Origin: Galeopsis tetrahit
Taxonomy: Eukaryota; Streptophyta; Magnoliopsida; Lamiales; Lamiaceae
NCBI GenBank assembly: GCA_963675135.1
Contig: OY776130.1
Span: forward strand, 18,530,001 to 18,594,000
Direction: 5' to 3'
Length of the DNA stretch: 64,000 nt
The translations under genes were made by a program, and so were the position numbers. The notes beneath the pieces were generated by a model that was given only the letters and a program-made list of their open reading frames with translations, made no database searches and was not told where the DNA came from. This document shows positions 22,736 to 32,506 of the stretch, in pieces. The stretch's first letter is position 1. Each line of letters begins with the position of its first letter.

Positions 22736-24303
22736 TGATTCACGTATTATGCAACACTAAAATATACGACCGCAAGTATACGACGTCTATCGTAGCATAA
22801 TAAGTACGAGGTCGATCCCACGAGAAGGTTTAGTGATAAAAGTGAAGTTTGTCAATTTTAGTTCTAAATAGACGTGATCGATTGAGTGAAAATTGTGAAT
22901 TACCCTAAGATTGTCTACTAATTGTCACGAATAAACAATAAAGTGTAATGTAAAATCGATCAAATAACATGCAAATCAAGAAAACGAGATGGAAAACGAA
23001 TGAAACTCAAGTATGAGAAAGTAGGTCCTAAAGCACATGCAATACTAATGAATCCATATGTGATTAACTATCTACTTAAGTGGTTTTCATGCTTTGTCTA
23101 CTTAAAAGTTTCTTCAATCCAAGTAATCCAAAGGAAATATCACACAACTTAGTATCTCTACCTAAATTGCACAATAGAACCCAATCAAGCTCCTAGGATC
23201 ATCACACAACTTCCTAATAATTGATCATCTTTAAATCTCACAATAAAATTAGGGTAAATGCTTGCAATCAATTAATTAAAATAGATTTCTCAACCTAATT
23301 CAATTAACTAAGATTAACCTATCACAATTGTACACTAATGACATGCTTTGCAATGAAAATCAAACATCCAAATAGAATTAAGCCACGCAAACACCAAATA
23401 AGAAAAACATTAATTCATAAACTTCAACAAGAGTATTTACAAAGCTCTAGAACCAAAAGTGTTCTAGCCAATCAACAACATAATCCAACTACAAATAAAA
23501 CTAAGGTAAAAGCAATAAAAAGTTAAAGGAAAAGAAAGCTTAGACTATTGTATGGTGATGAATCAAATTCAAAAACTAATGGCGGCCTCCTTGCTTGATT
23601 TGATGAAGAATTGAAGAAGTAGATGATGAAAACCTCAGAATGTGTGTGATTGTGTGTAGAACTTCTTGAGAAAGGGGTAAGATGGTTTTGAATTTAAGAA
23701 TGCAGGTATTTATAGTGTTGGGGTAGGGTTTGGGTGTAAGAATTGCAAGTAGGTCCCTTGAAAATGGAAAAAATATCAGTTTGGCACCGAAAATGGGTTG
23801 GCCCGGCCGGGTGGAAAAGTGGCCCGGTCGGGTGGGAGTGTTGGACAAAAGTTGCAAAAACAGGGGGTGAGTGGCTCGGTCGGGCGGGTAATGTGGCCCG
23901 GTCGGGCCAAACCTTCGTAAATTAGTGAAAATCTGGATTTAGCCGCCCGGCCGGGCGGGAAATGTGGCCCGGCCGGGCCAATACTTCGTATTGACTCCTT
24001 CGCTTTCGTCCTCCAACTTCGTCCCTCCGTATCTTGAGCTTCCGACCTCCGATCGACTCGATTCTTTTTGCTATTCCACTCCATTTTTTTAGCAGGATCC
24101 AATGATTCACTCCTCTTTTCGATCCAATAACTTGTGGTAGGTGTTTTGCTCCCAAATTTCATCGTTTTACCTACAAAATGGACAAAACACTACCTTTCTC
24201 TTATTTCGACCAAAACAATGATAATCAACCCATAAATCAATGGAATTAACATCAAAATGAGCTTCACATGTGCATCTAAAGTGTGTAAATTCCACCCGAA
24301 TCA
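22736..24303 (-). mobile_element. 5' LTR of E2
   Basis: On the plus strand it runs from TGATTCACGTATTATG to CCCGAATCA. The minus-strand TATAAATA at 23707-23714 is preceded (in the direction of transcription) by GGCC-centred palindromes at about 23795-23980. It is closely similar to the left LTR apart from indels at the palindromes. Confidence 0.9.
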
Positions 24304-25808
24304 GGTGCCATTACCATTTCCTCCTCTTGTGGCATCTTTGGCCCCTCATAGCTTGTCCCACTTCTTAGCTTTATAGCTTTGCAATGCTCCTTAGGGTTGA
24401 GCTCCGTGTTCGAAGGAAATTGCCCCGGAGTGTGTTAACTTCCAAAGACATTAGAGAGTTGGCTCATTCGCTTCTCCATGGCTTTCATGTTGCTTGCCAC
24501 ATTCTTGATCATTTCCCCTTGTTCATCAAGTCTTTGCCAAGTCTTGGCCATGTAACTTTTTGTCTCTCCCATGAATGCACCAAACATATCTTCCAATGAT
24601 GGCTTTGATGAGGGTTCAACGATCATTCCATCTCTCACGTTGAAATTCGGTGGTGGTTGGATAACATTCCTTGGATTGGCATAGGAGAAGTTCTCATGTT
24701 CCCTCAAACCGAGGTGATATCGGTTTGGATTGGGAGGATTCTCACGGTTTTGCCTCTCATTCCAACCTCTTTCTCGAAAATTTCGGTCCCGTTGATTGTT
24801 CATGTAGTGGGCCTCTTCATATTGATCATCACTCGGTCCCACTAATGACTTGGCCGTCATCAACGAAGTCAATTTATCCATCTTTTTAGTTATAGTAGGA
24901 AAATCCTCCGATTCTCGAGTGGAAGCAACTTTCCGGGTTTGCCTTCTCTCGGATGGCCATTCGTTCCCGTTTTTCCCCATCTCTTCTAAAAGCACATAAC
25001 CCTCATCCGTCGTCTTTTCCAATAAAGACCCTCCACCGGCCGAAGCGTCTACCATCCCTCTTGTACGGTGATCCATCCCGTTATAGAAATAACAAATGAT
25101 TTGATCCCTTGAAAGCTCGTGTTGAGGACAACTTCTTATGAGCTCCTTAAAGCACTCCCATGCCTCGGCCAATGATTCATCCTCATCTTGTCGAAATGAA
25201 GGTATTTCCCCCCGTATTTGAATGGTTTTGCTTGGGGGAAAATACTTCATTAAGAAAGCATCCACCAAATCACTCCAATTCTCTATCGTCCTTAGATCAA
25301 GAGACATGTACCACTGTTTTGCACGATCACGGAGTGAGAAGGGGAACAATTGGAGACGAATGTAGTCTTGAGGGACTCGGTTTATCTTCACCGTCCCACT
25401 TATCTCTAAGAATTGAGATAAATGGAGGTTGGAATCTTCTTTTGACAACCCTCCGAATTGGTTGTTTTGGACCATCAAGATCAATGCCGGTTTGAGCTTA
25501 AAGTTATGAGCGTCTACGGGCTCCCTACCCGCTCCTCCGTACGGCCTTTGAATAGGTCGAAAGTGATCCCTCAAAACTCTTTGAAGTCCATGTTCCTCAT
25601 TCACCCTTGGTGCTCTATCTCTTTCCTCTACAGTTAGCCCTTGATTCTCAACTTCTTCCTCAACCTCTTCCACTATTGGATTCTCTCTTCTATTCATGGC
25701 TTCTAGATTGATTCTTCTTCTTTCGGTGTTTTGTCTTCGACAACGAGCTTCGATTTCCGGGTCTAGAGGTAGCAACACTTGTTGATGTCTCCTAGCTCGG
25801 GTGATCAT
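24304..25808 (-). pseudogene. gag: gag of E1, upstream part
   Basis: The ATG at 25808 (MITRARRHQQVLLPL) is followed by an Arg-rich leader and an acidic patch. The Retrotrans_gag domain runs over about residues 95-260 (LFPFSLRDRAKQWYM; FPPSKTIQIRGE; CPQHELSRDQIICYFYNGMD). A region with NQRDRNFRERGWNERQNREN and a short coiled coil follows. It is 457 codons to a TAA just after VFGS at 24435. Related Athila Gags continue past this point, and the frame after the stop still encodes Gag-like sequence to the E2 insertion, so the stop is a lesion. Confidence 0.86.
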
Positions 25809-25960
25809 AGGCCATGTCTAAACAAGAGTTCAAGAAAAAGTGAGAATTGCAAGTGGAATCAAAGTAAAACACACAAATATTTTTGGATTTTTGAAAATAA
25901 AGAAAGCAAATAAAATGTCTAAACTAAAATTCTATCAACCTACACTCTAGGACTACAAAA

Positions 25961-25980
25961 CCTCCCCGGCAGTGGCGCCA
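25961..25980 (-). other. Primer binding site of E1 (tRNA-Asp)
   Basis: On the minus strand it reads TGGCGCCACTGCCGGGGAGG, 6 bp from the LTR, with one base different from E2's site. Confidence 0.84.
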
Positions 25981-25986
25981 TAAACT

Positions 25987-27853
25987 TGATTCACGTATTT
26001 AGCAACTCTAAAATACACGACCGCAAGTATACGGTGTATATTGTAGCGAAGTAAGTACGAGGTCGATCCCACGAGAAGGTGTAGTATAAAAGTTAAGTTT
26101 GTTGATGAAATTCTAAATAGACGTGATCGATTAAGTGAAAATGGTGAATTACCCTAAGATTGCCTACCAATTATCACGAATAAGCAATATAAAGTAATGT
26201 AAAATCGATCAATGAACATGCAAATCAAGAAAACGAGATGGAAAACAAATGAAAACTCAAGTATGAGAAGGTAGGTCCTAAAGCACATGTAATACTAATG
26301 AATCCATTTATGATTAATTATCTACTTAAGTGGTGTTCATGCTTTGTCTATAAGATCGATCACATAATAATGAATTAAAAGTTTCTTCAATCCAAGTAAT
26401 CCAAAGGAAATATCACACAACTTAGTATCTCTACCTAAATTTTACAATAGAACCCAATCAAGCTCCTAGGATCATCACACATCTTCCTAATCATTGATCA
26501 TCTTTCAATCTCACAATAAAATTAGGTTAAATGCTTGTAATCAATTAATCAAAATAGATTTCTCAACCTAATTAAATTAACTAAGATTAACATATCACCA
26601 TTGTACACTAATGACATGCTTTGCAATGAAAATCAAGCATCCAAATAGAATTAAACCACACAAACACCAAATAAACAAAACATTAATTTATAAACTTCAA
26701 CAAGAGTATTTACAAGGCTCTAGAACCAAAAGTGTTCTAGATAATCAACAACATAATCAACTAAACACAACCAAATGAAATAACTAAATAAAAAGAAAGA
26801 GAAATAGAAAGCTTAGTCTAAAATGTGGTGGAGAATGGAATTTCCAAGCTATTGATGTCTTCCTTGCATTGATTGATGAAAAAATGAAGAAGATATGGTC
26901 AAATCACTTCCAATTGCGTGTTACTATGTGTGGAATTTGAGGAATTGGGGGAAGGTACAAATAATTTCAAGAATGGGGGCTTATATAGTGTTGGGGTAGG
27001 GTTTGGATGCAAAAATTGCAAGTTGGTCCCTAAAAAATGGCCAAAATATGGAAAAGACACTGAAAATGGAGGTTAGGCTTGGATGAAGCTCGGTCGAGCA
27101 GGTGACTCGGCCGTGCTCGGCATGATGGCGAACTGGGGAGTGCTCGGCCGAGAGGGTAGCTCGGCCTTGGCGTGTGGAACAGGGGACGGAGGGGGCTCGG
27201 CCGTAGCCTTGTCTCGGCCGAGGCATGTGGTTGTGCAATTTCCTCGGGCTCGGCCGAGAAGAGTGCTCGGCCGTGCCATATCCTTGGCCCAAAAACATGT
27301 TTCGGCCTGCCCTATTTCGAGAAGGATGCTTGACCGAGCCCTTTGATTTTCGCTTGGACAGATGCTCGGCCGAGAAGGGTGCTCGGCCGTGCCCTTTGGA
27401 TTTGAAAATTGCTCGAGCTCGGCCGAGAAGGGTGCTCGGCCGTGCTCCATCATGGCCTCAATTCTTCTGTCACGAGCTGCTCTATTTTGTGCGCTCGTCT
27501 CGGGCGTGGCCTTGATTTTGGCCTTAAAAGTGGCTCGGTCGTGCCCTTGCTCATCCTCGATCCTTTCTCGTTTCGTGCATATCTTTCGCCTCGGGTGTCC
27601 GATTGACTTGATTCTTTTGTCTATTCCACTCCTTTTTTCGAGACGAACCCAACGGTGCACCCCTCTTCCTGATCCAGTAAATTATGGTTGGTGTTTTGCT
27701 CCAAATTCCATCGTATTTCCTATAAAATCGACAAAACACAACCTTTCTCTCATTTTTGGCTCAAATCATCATAATCAATCCATAATTCAATGAAAAACTC
27801 ATCAAAATAAACTTCACATATGCCTCTAAAGTGTGTAAATTCCACCCGAATCA
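25987..27853 (-). mobile_element. 5' LTR of E1
   Basis: On the plus strand it runs from TGATTCACGTATTTAG to CCCGAATCA, 1,867 bp. It aligns with the E2 LTRs over its left 1 kb and its right end. Between about 27080 and 27545 it has its own array of about a dozen CTCGGCCG-type palindromes. A minus-strand TATATAAG box is near 26981. Short frames across the array are GC-rich artefacts. Confidence 0.86.
27080..27545. repeat. CTCGGCCG palindrome array in the E1 LTR
   Basis: About twelve occurrences of CTCGGCCG(A/T)G-like motifs at irregular spacing, often paired as GCTCGGCCGAGAAG followed about 17 bp later by GCTCGGCCGTGCC. The array lies 100-560 bp upstream of the minus-strand TATA. The E2 LTRs have a shorter version with GCCCGGCCGGG instead. 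Confidence 0.75.
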
Positions 27854-28811
27854 CTTGCACACACTCATTTTTAGCCCAGTCATAAAGGGTCGACACCCAC
27901 CACCACCTTAGACTCTAGTACCCCCGTTTCACTCTGCTTTTTATTTCTCTATGGTGTTTACCTTTTGTATTTCTTGCTTTAGTGCTAAGGTACTAGCACC
28001 TATTTAAGTGTGGGGGATGAATTATATATTGTGCTTGAGTGTTTGAAACATGATGACTTGAGTATTTGCATGTGAGTCTAGAGGATGAATTTTTCTTTTT
28101 GTAAAATATGTTGTTATCTTCGATAGTTTGTCCTAATTGGTGATTGGATTTGATATTCATGTTTGAGTGGTGGAATCGAGTTGATTTTTTATTATTTTAG
28201 TTCTGAAGTAGTCCTAAAATTCTTGTATTTTGGGTAAATTTGTTTTGGTTCTCTTAAGAAGGAAAAATTTGAGTTGGTGGACAAAGTAAAAAAATTGTGA
28301 AATAAATGTGGTCGGGGGAAAAGAAAAAAGAGTTGAGTTGAAAAGCAATTGAATTGAAAAAAAAAAACGAGGGGCTGGAACAGCTACCTACTTGAGGGGA
28401 CTTATGTGTTTAAATGAAAAAAAAAAAAAAATCAATAACACGAGAAGAGTTAAAACCCAAAAAGTAGAGAGTTGTTGTGGACCTCGTTTAAAAGTGAAAA
28501 AAGTCCAATTCCAAGAATAAAGTCTAAAAAAAAAAAAAAGAGGAGATGGACGCCACTCAAATTAGTACTTTGATAGAGGATTGAATCAAATGAACCGGAA
28601 ACAAGGTGTGAATAGAAGGTGTTAGTTTTACAAGAGGGACAAGTTACTTTTTATTATGGCTCAAAAAGCAAATTCAAATGCTAGAGTTGTGCGAAAGTAT
28701 TCTTGTTAATCTTAGTTGAACATTCAAGTAATCGGTGTTGGTTGTATTGTGATGTGATATTTTGTTCTCTTTTATTGTAATTGTTGCTTGAGGACAAATA
28801 ATGGTTCAAGT
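27854..28811 (+). mobile_element. 3' untranslated part of a Ty3-gypsy element
   Basis: There is no coding frame. The stretch has features common before the 3' LTR of Tat/Athila elements: 'aagtgtggggga' at about 28008, 'gaggacaaataatggttcaagtgtgg' leading to the PPT, and several A-runs. E1 appears to have inserted just to its left. The lineage is uncertain without the RT. Confidence 0.6.
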
Positions 28812-28822
28812 GTGGGGGGATT
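28812..28822 (+). other. Polypurine tract of the plus-strand gypsy element
   Basis: GTGGGGGGATT sits directly before TGATGAGTCG, a typical gypsy PPT and LTR-start arrangement. Confidence 0.65.
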
Positions 28823-29221
28823 TGATGAGTCGAAATTATTGCATACTTTTGTGCTTTAATTATATATTCTTTGTAAATTAAATTGGTATTTTAGTGCATC
28901 TTTTTATTTTCTTGATATTTTTAATTTTCTTATCTAATTCACGTAAAGTTGGACATTTTGATAAGATCAATGAAGCAAAAATTTAAAAGAGCGCTGGGCC
29001 GTGAGCTAAAAAGGAAAAAAAAAAAAAAAAAGAAAGGCCACGGATAAATGCCCCCCTATTTATTATGTGTTCACCCTTCAGATGACTTCACCCCCAAAAT
29101 ATGAGTTCACCCCCCCCCATGAAATACCACATATAACCTTTTCCCTTTCACCCACAATTAATATACAATAAAAAATGTTTTGAGTTCACCCACAATTAAA
29201 AAAAAAAAAAAAAACCTCTTG

Positions 29222-29345
29222 AAGCGAAATCGTGCAATTCCCGTTGTCTGCGTCGACCGCTGTCGCTTACAGCTCCACCACCGTGCCGTCCCCCACCTAC
29301 AGCCCCAACTCCTTGCTCTTCCATGGACAAAGGTAAGTTAGGGTT
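29222..29345 (+). other. GC-richer, exon-like segment in the TIR element
   Basis: A more GC-rich stretch ends CCATGGACAAAGGTAAGTTAGG, so an ATG-containing segment is followed by a strong splice donor (GTAAGT at 29333). It looks like a captured 5' gene piece. The source gene is not recognised and no downstream exon is seen. Confidence 0.35.
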
Positions 29346-29423
29346 TATGATAGTTTTTTTCAAATTTCTACATTTTAAAATTTGATTTTCATATATATAT
29401 ATATTAGTTTTTGTTGTTTAATA

Positions 29424-29686
29424 CTCCCTCCGTCCTACTATAAGTTTCCTACTTTCCTTTTTTGGATGTCCCACTATAAGTTTTCCATTCCATTTTTAGT
29501 AAATTAATTTCTCTCTCCCAATCACATCACTTATACTTTATCTATTATTTTATCATACTTCATCTCATACTAATCTATTATTTTCTCTTTCACCATCACA
29601 TCACTTGTACTACATCTATTATTTTATCATATTCCTTAATCAAAACACCCAAAAGAAGTGGGAAACTTATACCGGGACGGAGGGAG
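29424..29686. mobile_element. Stowaway-like MITE
   Basis: 263 bp with inverted ends CTCCCTCCGTCC and GGACGGAGGGAG and TA on both sides (29422-29423, 29687-29688). This is the common plant Tc1/mariner-type MITE. It is nested inside the larger TIR element. Confidence 0.88.
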
Positions 29687-29824
29687 TAGTTGTTATTGGG
29701 AATTATTTAGACTTTTAGTTGTTAAAGAAACTTGGTTTTTGCACAAAATGGGGCATTAGGAGACGAAACGTCGAAAATGAATTTTTCTATTCCTTCTCGA
29801 ATCTGGTTCGTCAAGTTAGGTGAC

Positions 29825-30010
29825 AAAACTCGGCCAAGACTTCCACATTTTTGCATAAAACCTCGGTGACAGACTTCCACATTACTGCACAAAACTCGGT
29901 GACAAACTTCCACATATTTGCACAAAATTCAGTGACAAACTTCCACATTTTCACACAAAATTCGGTGACAAACTTCCACATTTTTGCACAAAACTCGATG
30001 ACAAACTCCC
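29825..30010. repeat. 33-bp minisatellite
   Basis: About five and a half imperfect copies of a 33-bp unit containing 'gtgacaaacttccacat'. Because 33 is a multiple of 3, the minus frame encodes an 11-residue repeat (VTEFCAKMWKF). This is a by-product, not evidence of a gene. Confidence 0.85.
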
Positions 30011-30168
30011 TCATTCGCAGATTTGCCATGCTCATGTTCATCATATTCTTCATCTATGTATTCTTCGTTACCATCAACCAACCTCTGTTAAACAAAAACA
30101 AAACAAAAATCTTAATTTGCTACTGTTTGAAAAAAAAAAAAAATCAGAAAAGTGAGATTTAATGTGGA

Positions 30169-30345
30169 ACTATTTTCCGAAAATTGAGACATAATGTGGA
30201 ACTATTGTTCGAAAATTGACACATAATGTGAAAGTTTTTTTCGACAATTTAGACATTATGTGGAAGTGTTTTTCGAAATTTGAGACATTATGTGGAAATT
30301 TGTTACGACATTTGGTACATTATGTGGAAAGTTTTTTCGAAAATT
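30169..30345. repeat. Second minisatellite, about 32-36-bp unit
   Basis: About five imperfect copies of a unit containing 'gacataatgtggaa' and 'ttcgaaaattga'. The unit is unrelated to the neighbouring 33-bp array. Both lie inside the TIR element. Confidence 0.8.
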
Positions 30346-31630
30346 GAGAAAACTCGTGAAATCTTTCATTGTCTAAAGAGTTTAAAACTCGGTAGGGTTG
30401 GCCGAGTTATAGTGCAATTTTCAGTGAACCAGTATTGAGTTTTGAAAAATTTAAAACTATGCTTTAAAAAATACAACGAATACTTACATGTATGTAACGA
30501 ACACTTCGTTTTTCAACCATTATTATCAAGTTTCCTCAAGTTGGCTTCATAGATTAAGATTAAAAGGTTTCAATTTTTTTTTACAAGGAGCGACAGTAGT
30601 TTTGGGAGTTTTGGGAGGAAGGGAGGATTGCAAAGCCTTTTTGTTTAAAGTGGGGTGAACTCAACATCTATGGGTAGAATTGTCATTTTACCCATTAGTT
30701 CAAAAATTAAATTGGGGTGGAGGGTGAACACATAAGAAAAGGGGGCCATTTATCCGTGGCCAAAAAGAAAAAAAGAAGGAAGCCCAATAGTAAAGAAGAG
30801 GAGAATGGGCTTTGTGGGATTAATCCGTTTTTGGGGAGAAAAGAACAGAAAACTTCGGCGATTCTGCAACGAGGATTCAACGCTGGAATTAAAAAGAGAG
30901 AGCAATTGGCCGTGAGCAGCAACAGACCAGCAGTGAATTGGATGGTTCTGTGTTTTGTTTGACTTTTGAATCACTTTTTACACTCATTGTTAAGTATTTT
31001 CTTAGAAATATTATGAATTTTCTATTGTGTTTTGCTTTGTTAGTTATGTGTAAGTAATTTTTTTATTCTAGCCGGAGGATGTGAAACCTTGTTACAATTA
31101 TGCCTCTTTAATTATACAATTTCTGATTAATTTCAATTTATATCTCGATTTTGTTATTACTTGAGTAGATGCTATGCATGCTTTGAATTAGGAGTTTAAT
31201 AGGCATGATCACCCAATTTTATTCCTATACCAATTCTAGCTACCCCATAAGTTGTAATCCATAATTGTTATAATATTTTGGAAATTGTAGCAACTAAGAC
31301 CGAACACGTTGGGGAGTAGTAATTATCATCTAGGTTGCATGAAACAAGTCTCTCGTATTCATGGTCTAGTTTATCCTATTGTTTTAATTCTGGAATGCGT
31401 TCCTCGAGTTGAACCTTAGATACATGTTTTAGGGTTATTCGTAGAGATAGATTAATTGGGTGCCATACCTGCTGATTAATTATACGTATGAAACAATTCG
31501 AACTAGTTTGGTCGTACCACTAATTTAGGGATAAGATTGAAGAATAAATTGAGATAGCCGGGTTTGTTGATTAAATTAGTATAATTAATTGAGGGGACAC
31601 TATCCGAGGGCTAGATCGTTTTTTTCTATA

Positions 31631-31828
31631 TTAGTGGGTAGTTAAAGAATTATTTTTGGGTGTCGGCTACAGCACACCAGGGGGAGCAAATAACCGTGGT
31701 CATTTAATATAAATACTTGTCCTACTATATTAGTGGGTAGTTAAGTAATTATTTTTTGATGCCAGCTACAGCACACCAGGGGGCAAATAACTGTGCTCAT
31801 TCAATATAAATAGTCGATCTAGATCTAT
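31631..31828. repeat. 99-bp tandem duplication
   Basis: Unit 1 starts at 31631 and unit 2 at 31730, both beginning 'ttagtgggtagttaa' and containing 'gctacagcacaccaggggg'. They differ at several positions, so the duplication is not recent. Confidence 0.8.
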
Positions 31829-31850
31829 TTTAAAAAAGAAAAAAAAAATT

Positions 31851-32506
31851 AAGGGAGTGAACTCATGAAATAGGAGGTGCAGATTAGATATGTATAATCC
31901 AAATACTAGTTATTTGGGCATATTTACCATAGTTCTATTGTGAAATATTTCTTAAAAGTTTTTATCTATTTTAATTGCTTATGGTGAAATGGGCGTAGGC
32001 CCATATTTAAGGAGTTGGGGCATGGATTTTAAATTGGCCGTCCCCTTGGCCCTTTTCCAATTCTCTTCAATCTCTCCTCAGCCCTTTTCTTCTTCTTAAT
32101 CCAATTTATTTTCTTCAAATGTCTTCACAATACATCAAATTACTAATCAGCTACCACTTTAACTATACATCAAAATATCAAATTACTACTGAATCTTTAT
32201 TATTCGACCATTAATTAATTAATTTTAAGCCGCCTATCACACGTGAACAACGTGCGAATGCACAAATAACACCAAACGACCAACATTTTTTTTTGAAAGC
32301 GAAACGATCAACATTTAAAACTCAAATACTAGCTACTTTCCACACAATGACACAATACATCTATTAGGGAATAAATATATCTATCTACAAAGTTCGGACT
32401 TTCTGAGTGGTGGAGATTTAATTTATTTATATTAATCGCTTAATAAACTTGATGTAAATTACATTTAACTAAAGCAAAATGATACTGAAAACACCATGCA
32501 GAACCC
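31851..32506. other. Intergenic, downstream of the chitinase gene
   Basis: AT-rich sequence with no recognised gene or complete repeat. The 3' UTR and poly(A) site of the chitinase should lie near the right end. Confidence 0.6.

Larger units (their letters stand above)
17357..24303 (-). mobile_element. Element E2: complete but non-autonomous Athila-like retrotransposon
   Basis: It has two LTRs, a 5-bp target duplication, a PBS beside the right LTR and a PPT beside the left LTR. The 3.9-kb interior has only gag and a protease region. No reverse transcriptase, RNase H or integrase motif appears between 18838 and 20487. It would need enzymes from a relative, like the Gag-only LTR elements known in plants. 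Confidence 0.88.
17352..24308. repeat. GGTGC target-site duplication flanking E2
   Basis: GGTGC at 17352-17356 and again at 24304-24308, directly outside the two LTR ends. Removing one copy plus E2 rejoins the E1 gag sequence, so E2 inserted as a unit. Confidence 0.88.
17165..27853 (-). mobile_element. Element E1: Athila-like Ty3-gypsy retrotransposon, split and truncated
   Basis: From right to left: a 5' LTR (27853-25987), a tRNA-Asp PBS, gag from 25808 to 24304, then element E2 (17357-24303), and gag resuming at 17356 down to 17165. Everything past mid-gag is replaced by element B. The gag family and PBS type indicate the Athila lineage. Confidence 0.85.
29036..30761. mobile_element. 1.73-kb Mutator-like TIR element with 9-bp target duplication
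   Basis: The ends are inverted repeats: GGCCACGGATAAATG plus a C-run and TTATGTGTTCACCCT, matching over about 43 bp with a few mismatches. AAAAAGAAA lies immediately outside both ends (29027-29035 and 30762-30770). A 9-bp duplication fits Mutator-like elements, though the repeat is A-rich and the TIRs are short for that group. No transposase frame is present, so it is non-autonomous. Confidence 0.72.
28823..31850 (+). mobile_element. Gypsy LTR interrupted by a TIR transposon (right end not located)
   Basis: It starts TGATGAGTCGAAATTATTGC after the PPT. It is interrupted at 29036-30761 and seems to continue through AT-rich sequence to about 31850. I found no LTR terminus or second PBS, so the right boundary is a guess. 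No gene is seen between 30762 and 31850. Confidence 0.45.

Noticed and set aside
27073..27793. Several GC-rich frames across the E1 LTR (up to 195 codons)
   Set aside because: They overlap each other on both strands across the palindrome array and match no protein pattern. Stops are rare there because of base composition.
17357..27853. Tandem LTR-interior-LTR-interior-LTR array made by unequal recombination
   Set aside because: The GGTGC duplication and the resumed E1 gag frame at 17356 show a nested insertion.
29811..30053. Open frame with an 11-residue repeat (VTEFCAKMWKF)
   Set aside because: It is read from a 33-bp minisatellite whose unit is a multiple of three, so it stays open by arithmetic. 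There is no start context, domain or conservation.
29825..30345. CRISPR-like array
   Set aside because: The units are contiguous with no unique spacers, and the DNA is from a plant.
30707..30974. Overlapping frames of 71-81 codons near the right end of the 1.7-kb transposon
   Set aside because: They cross the transposon end and its A-rich flank on both strands and have no conserved feature.
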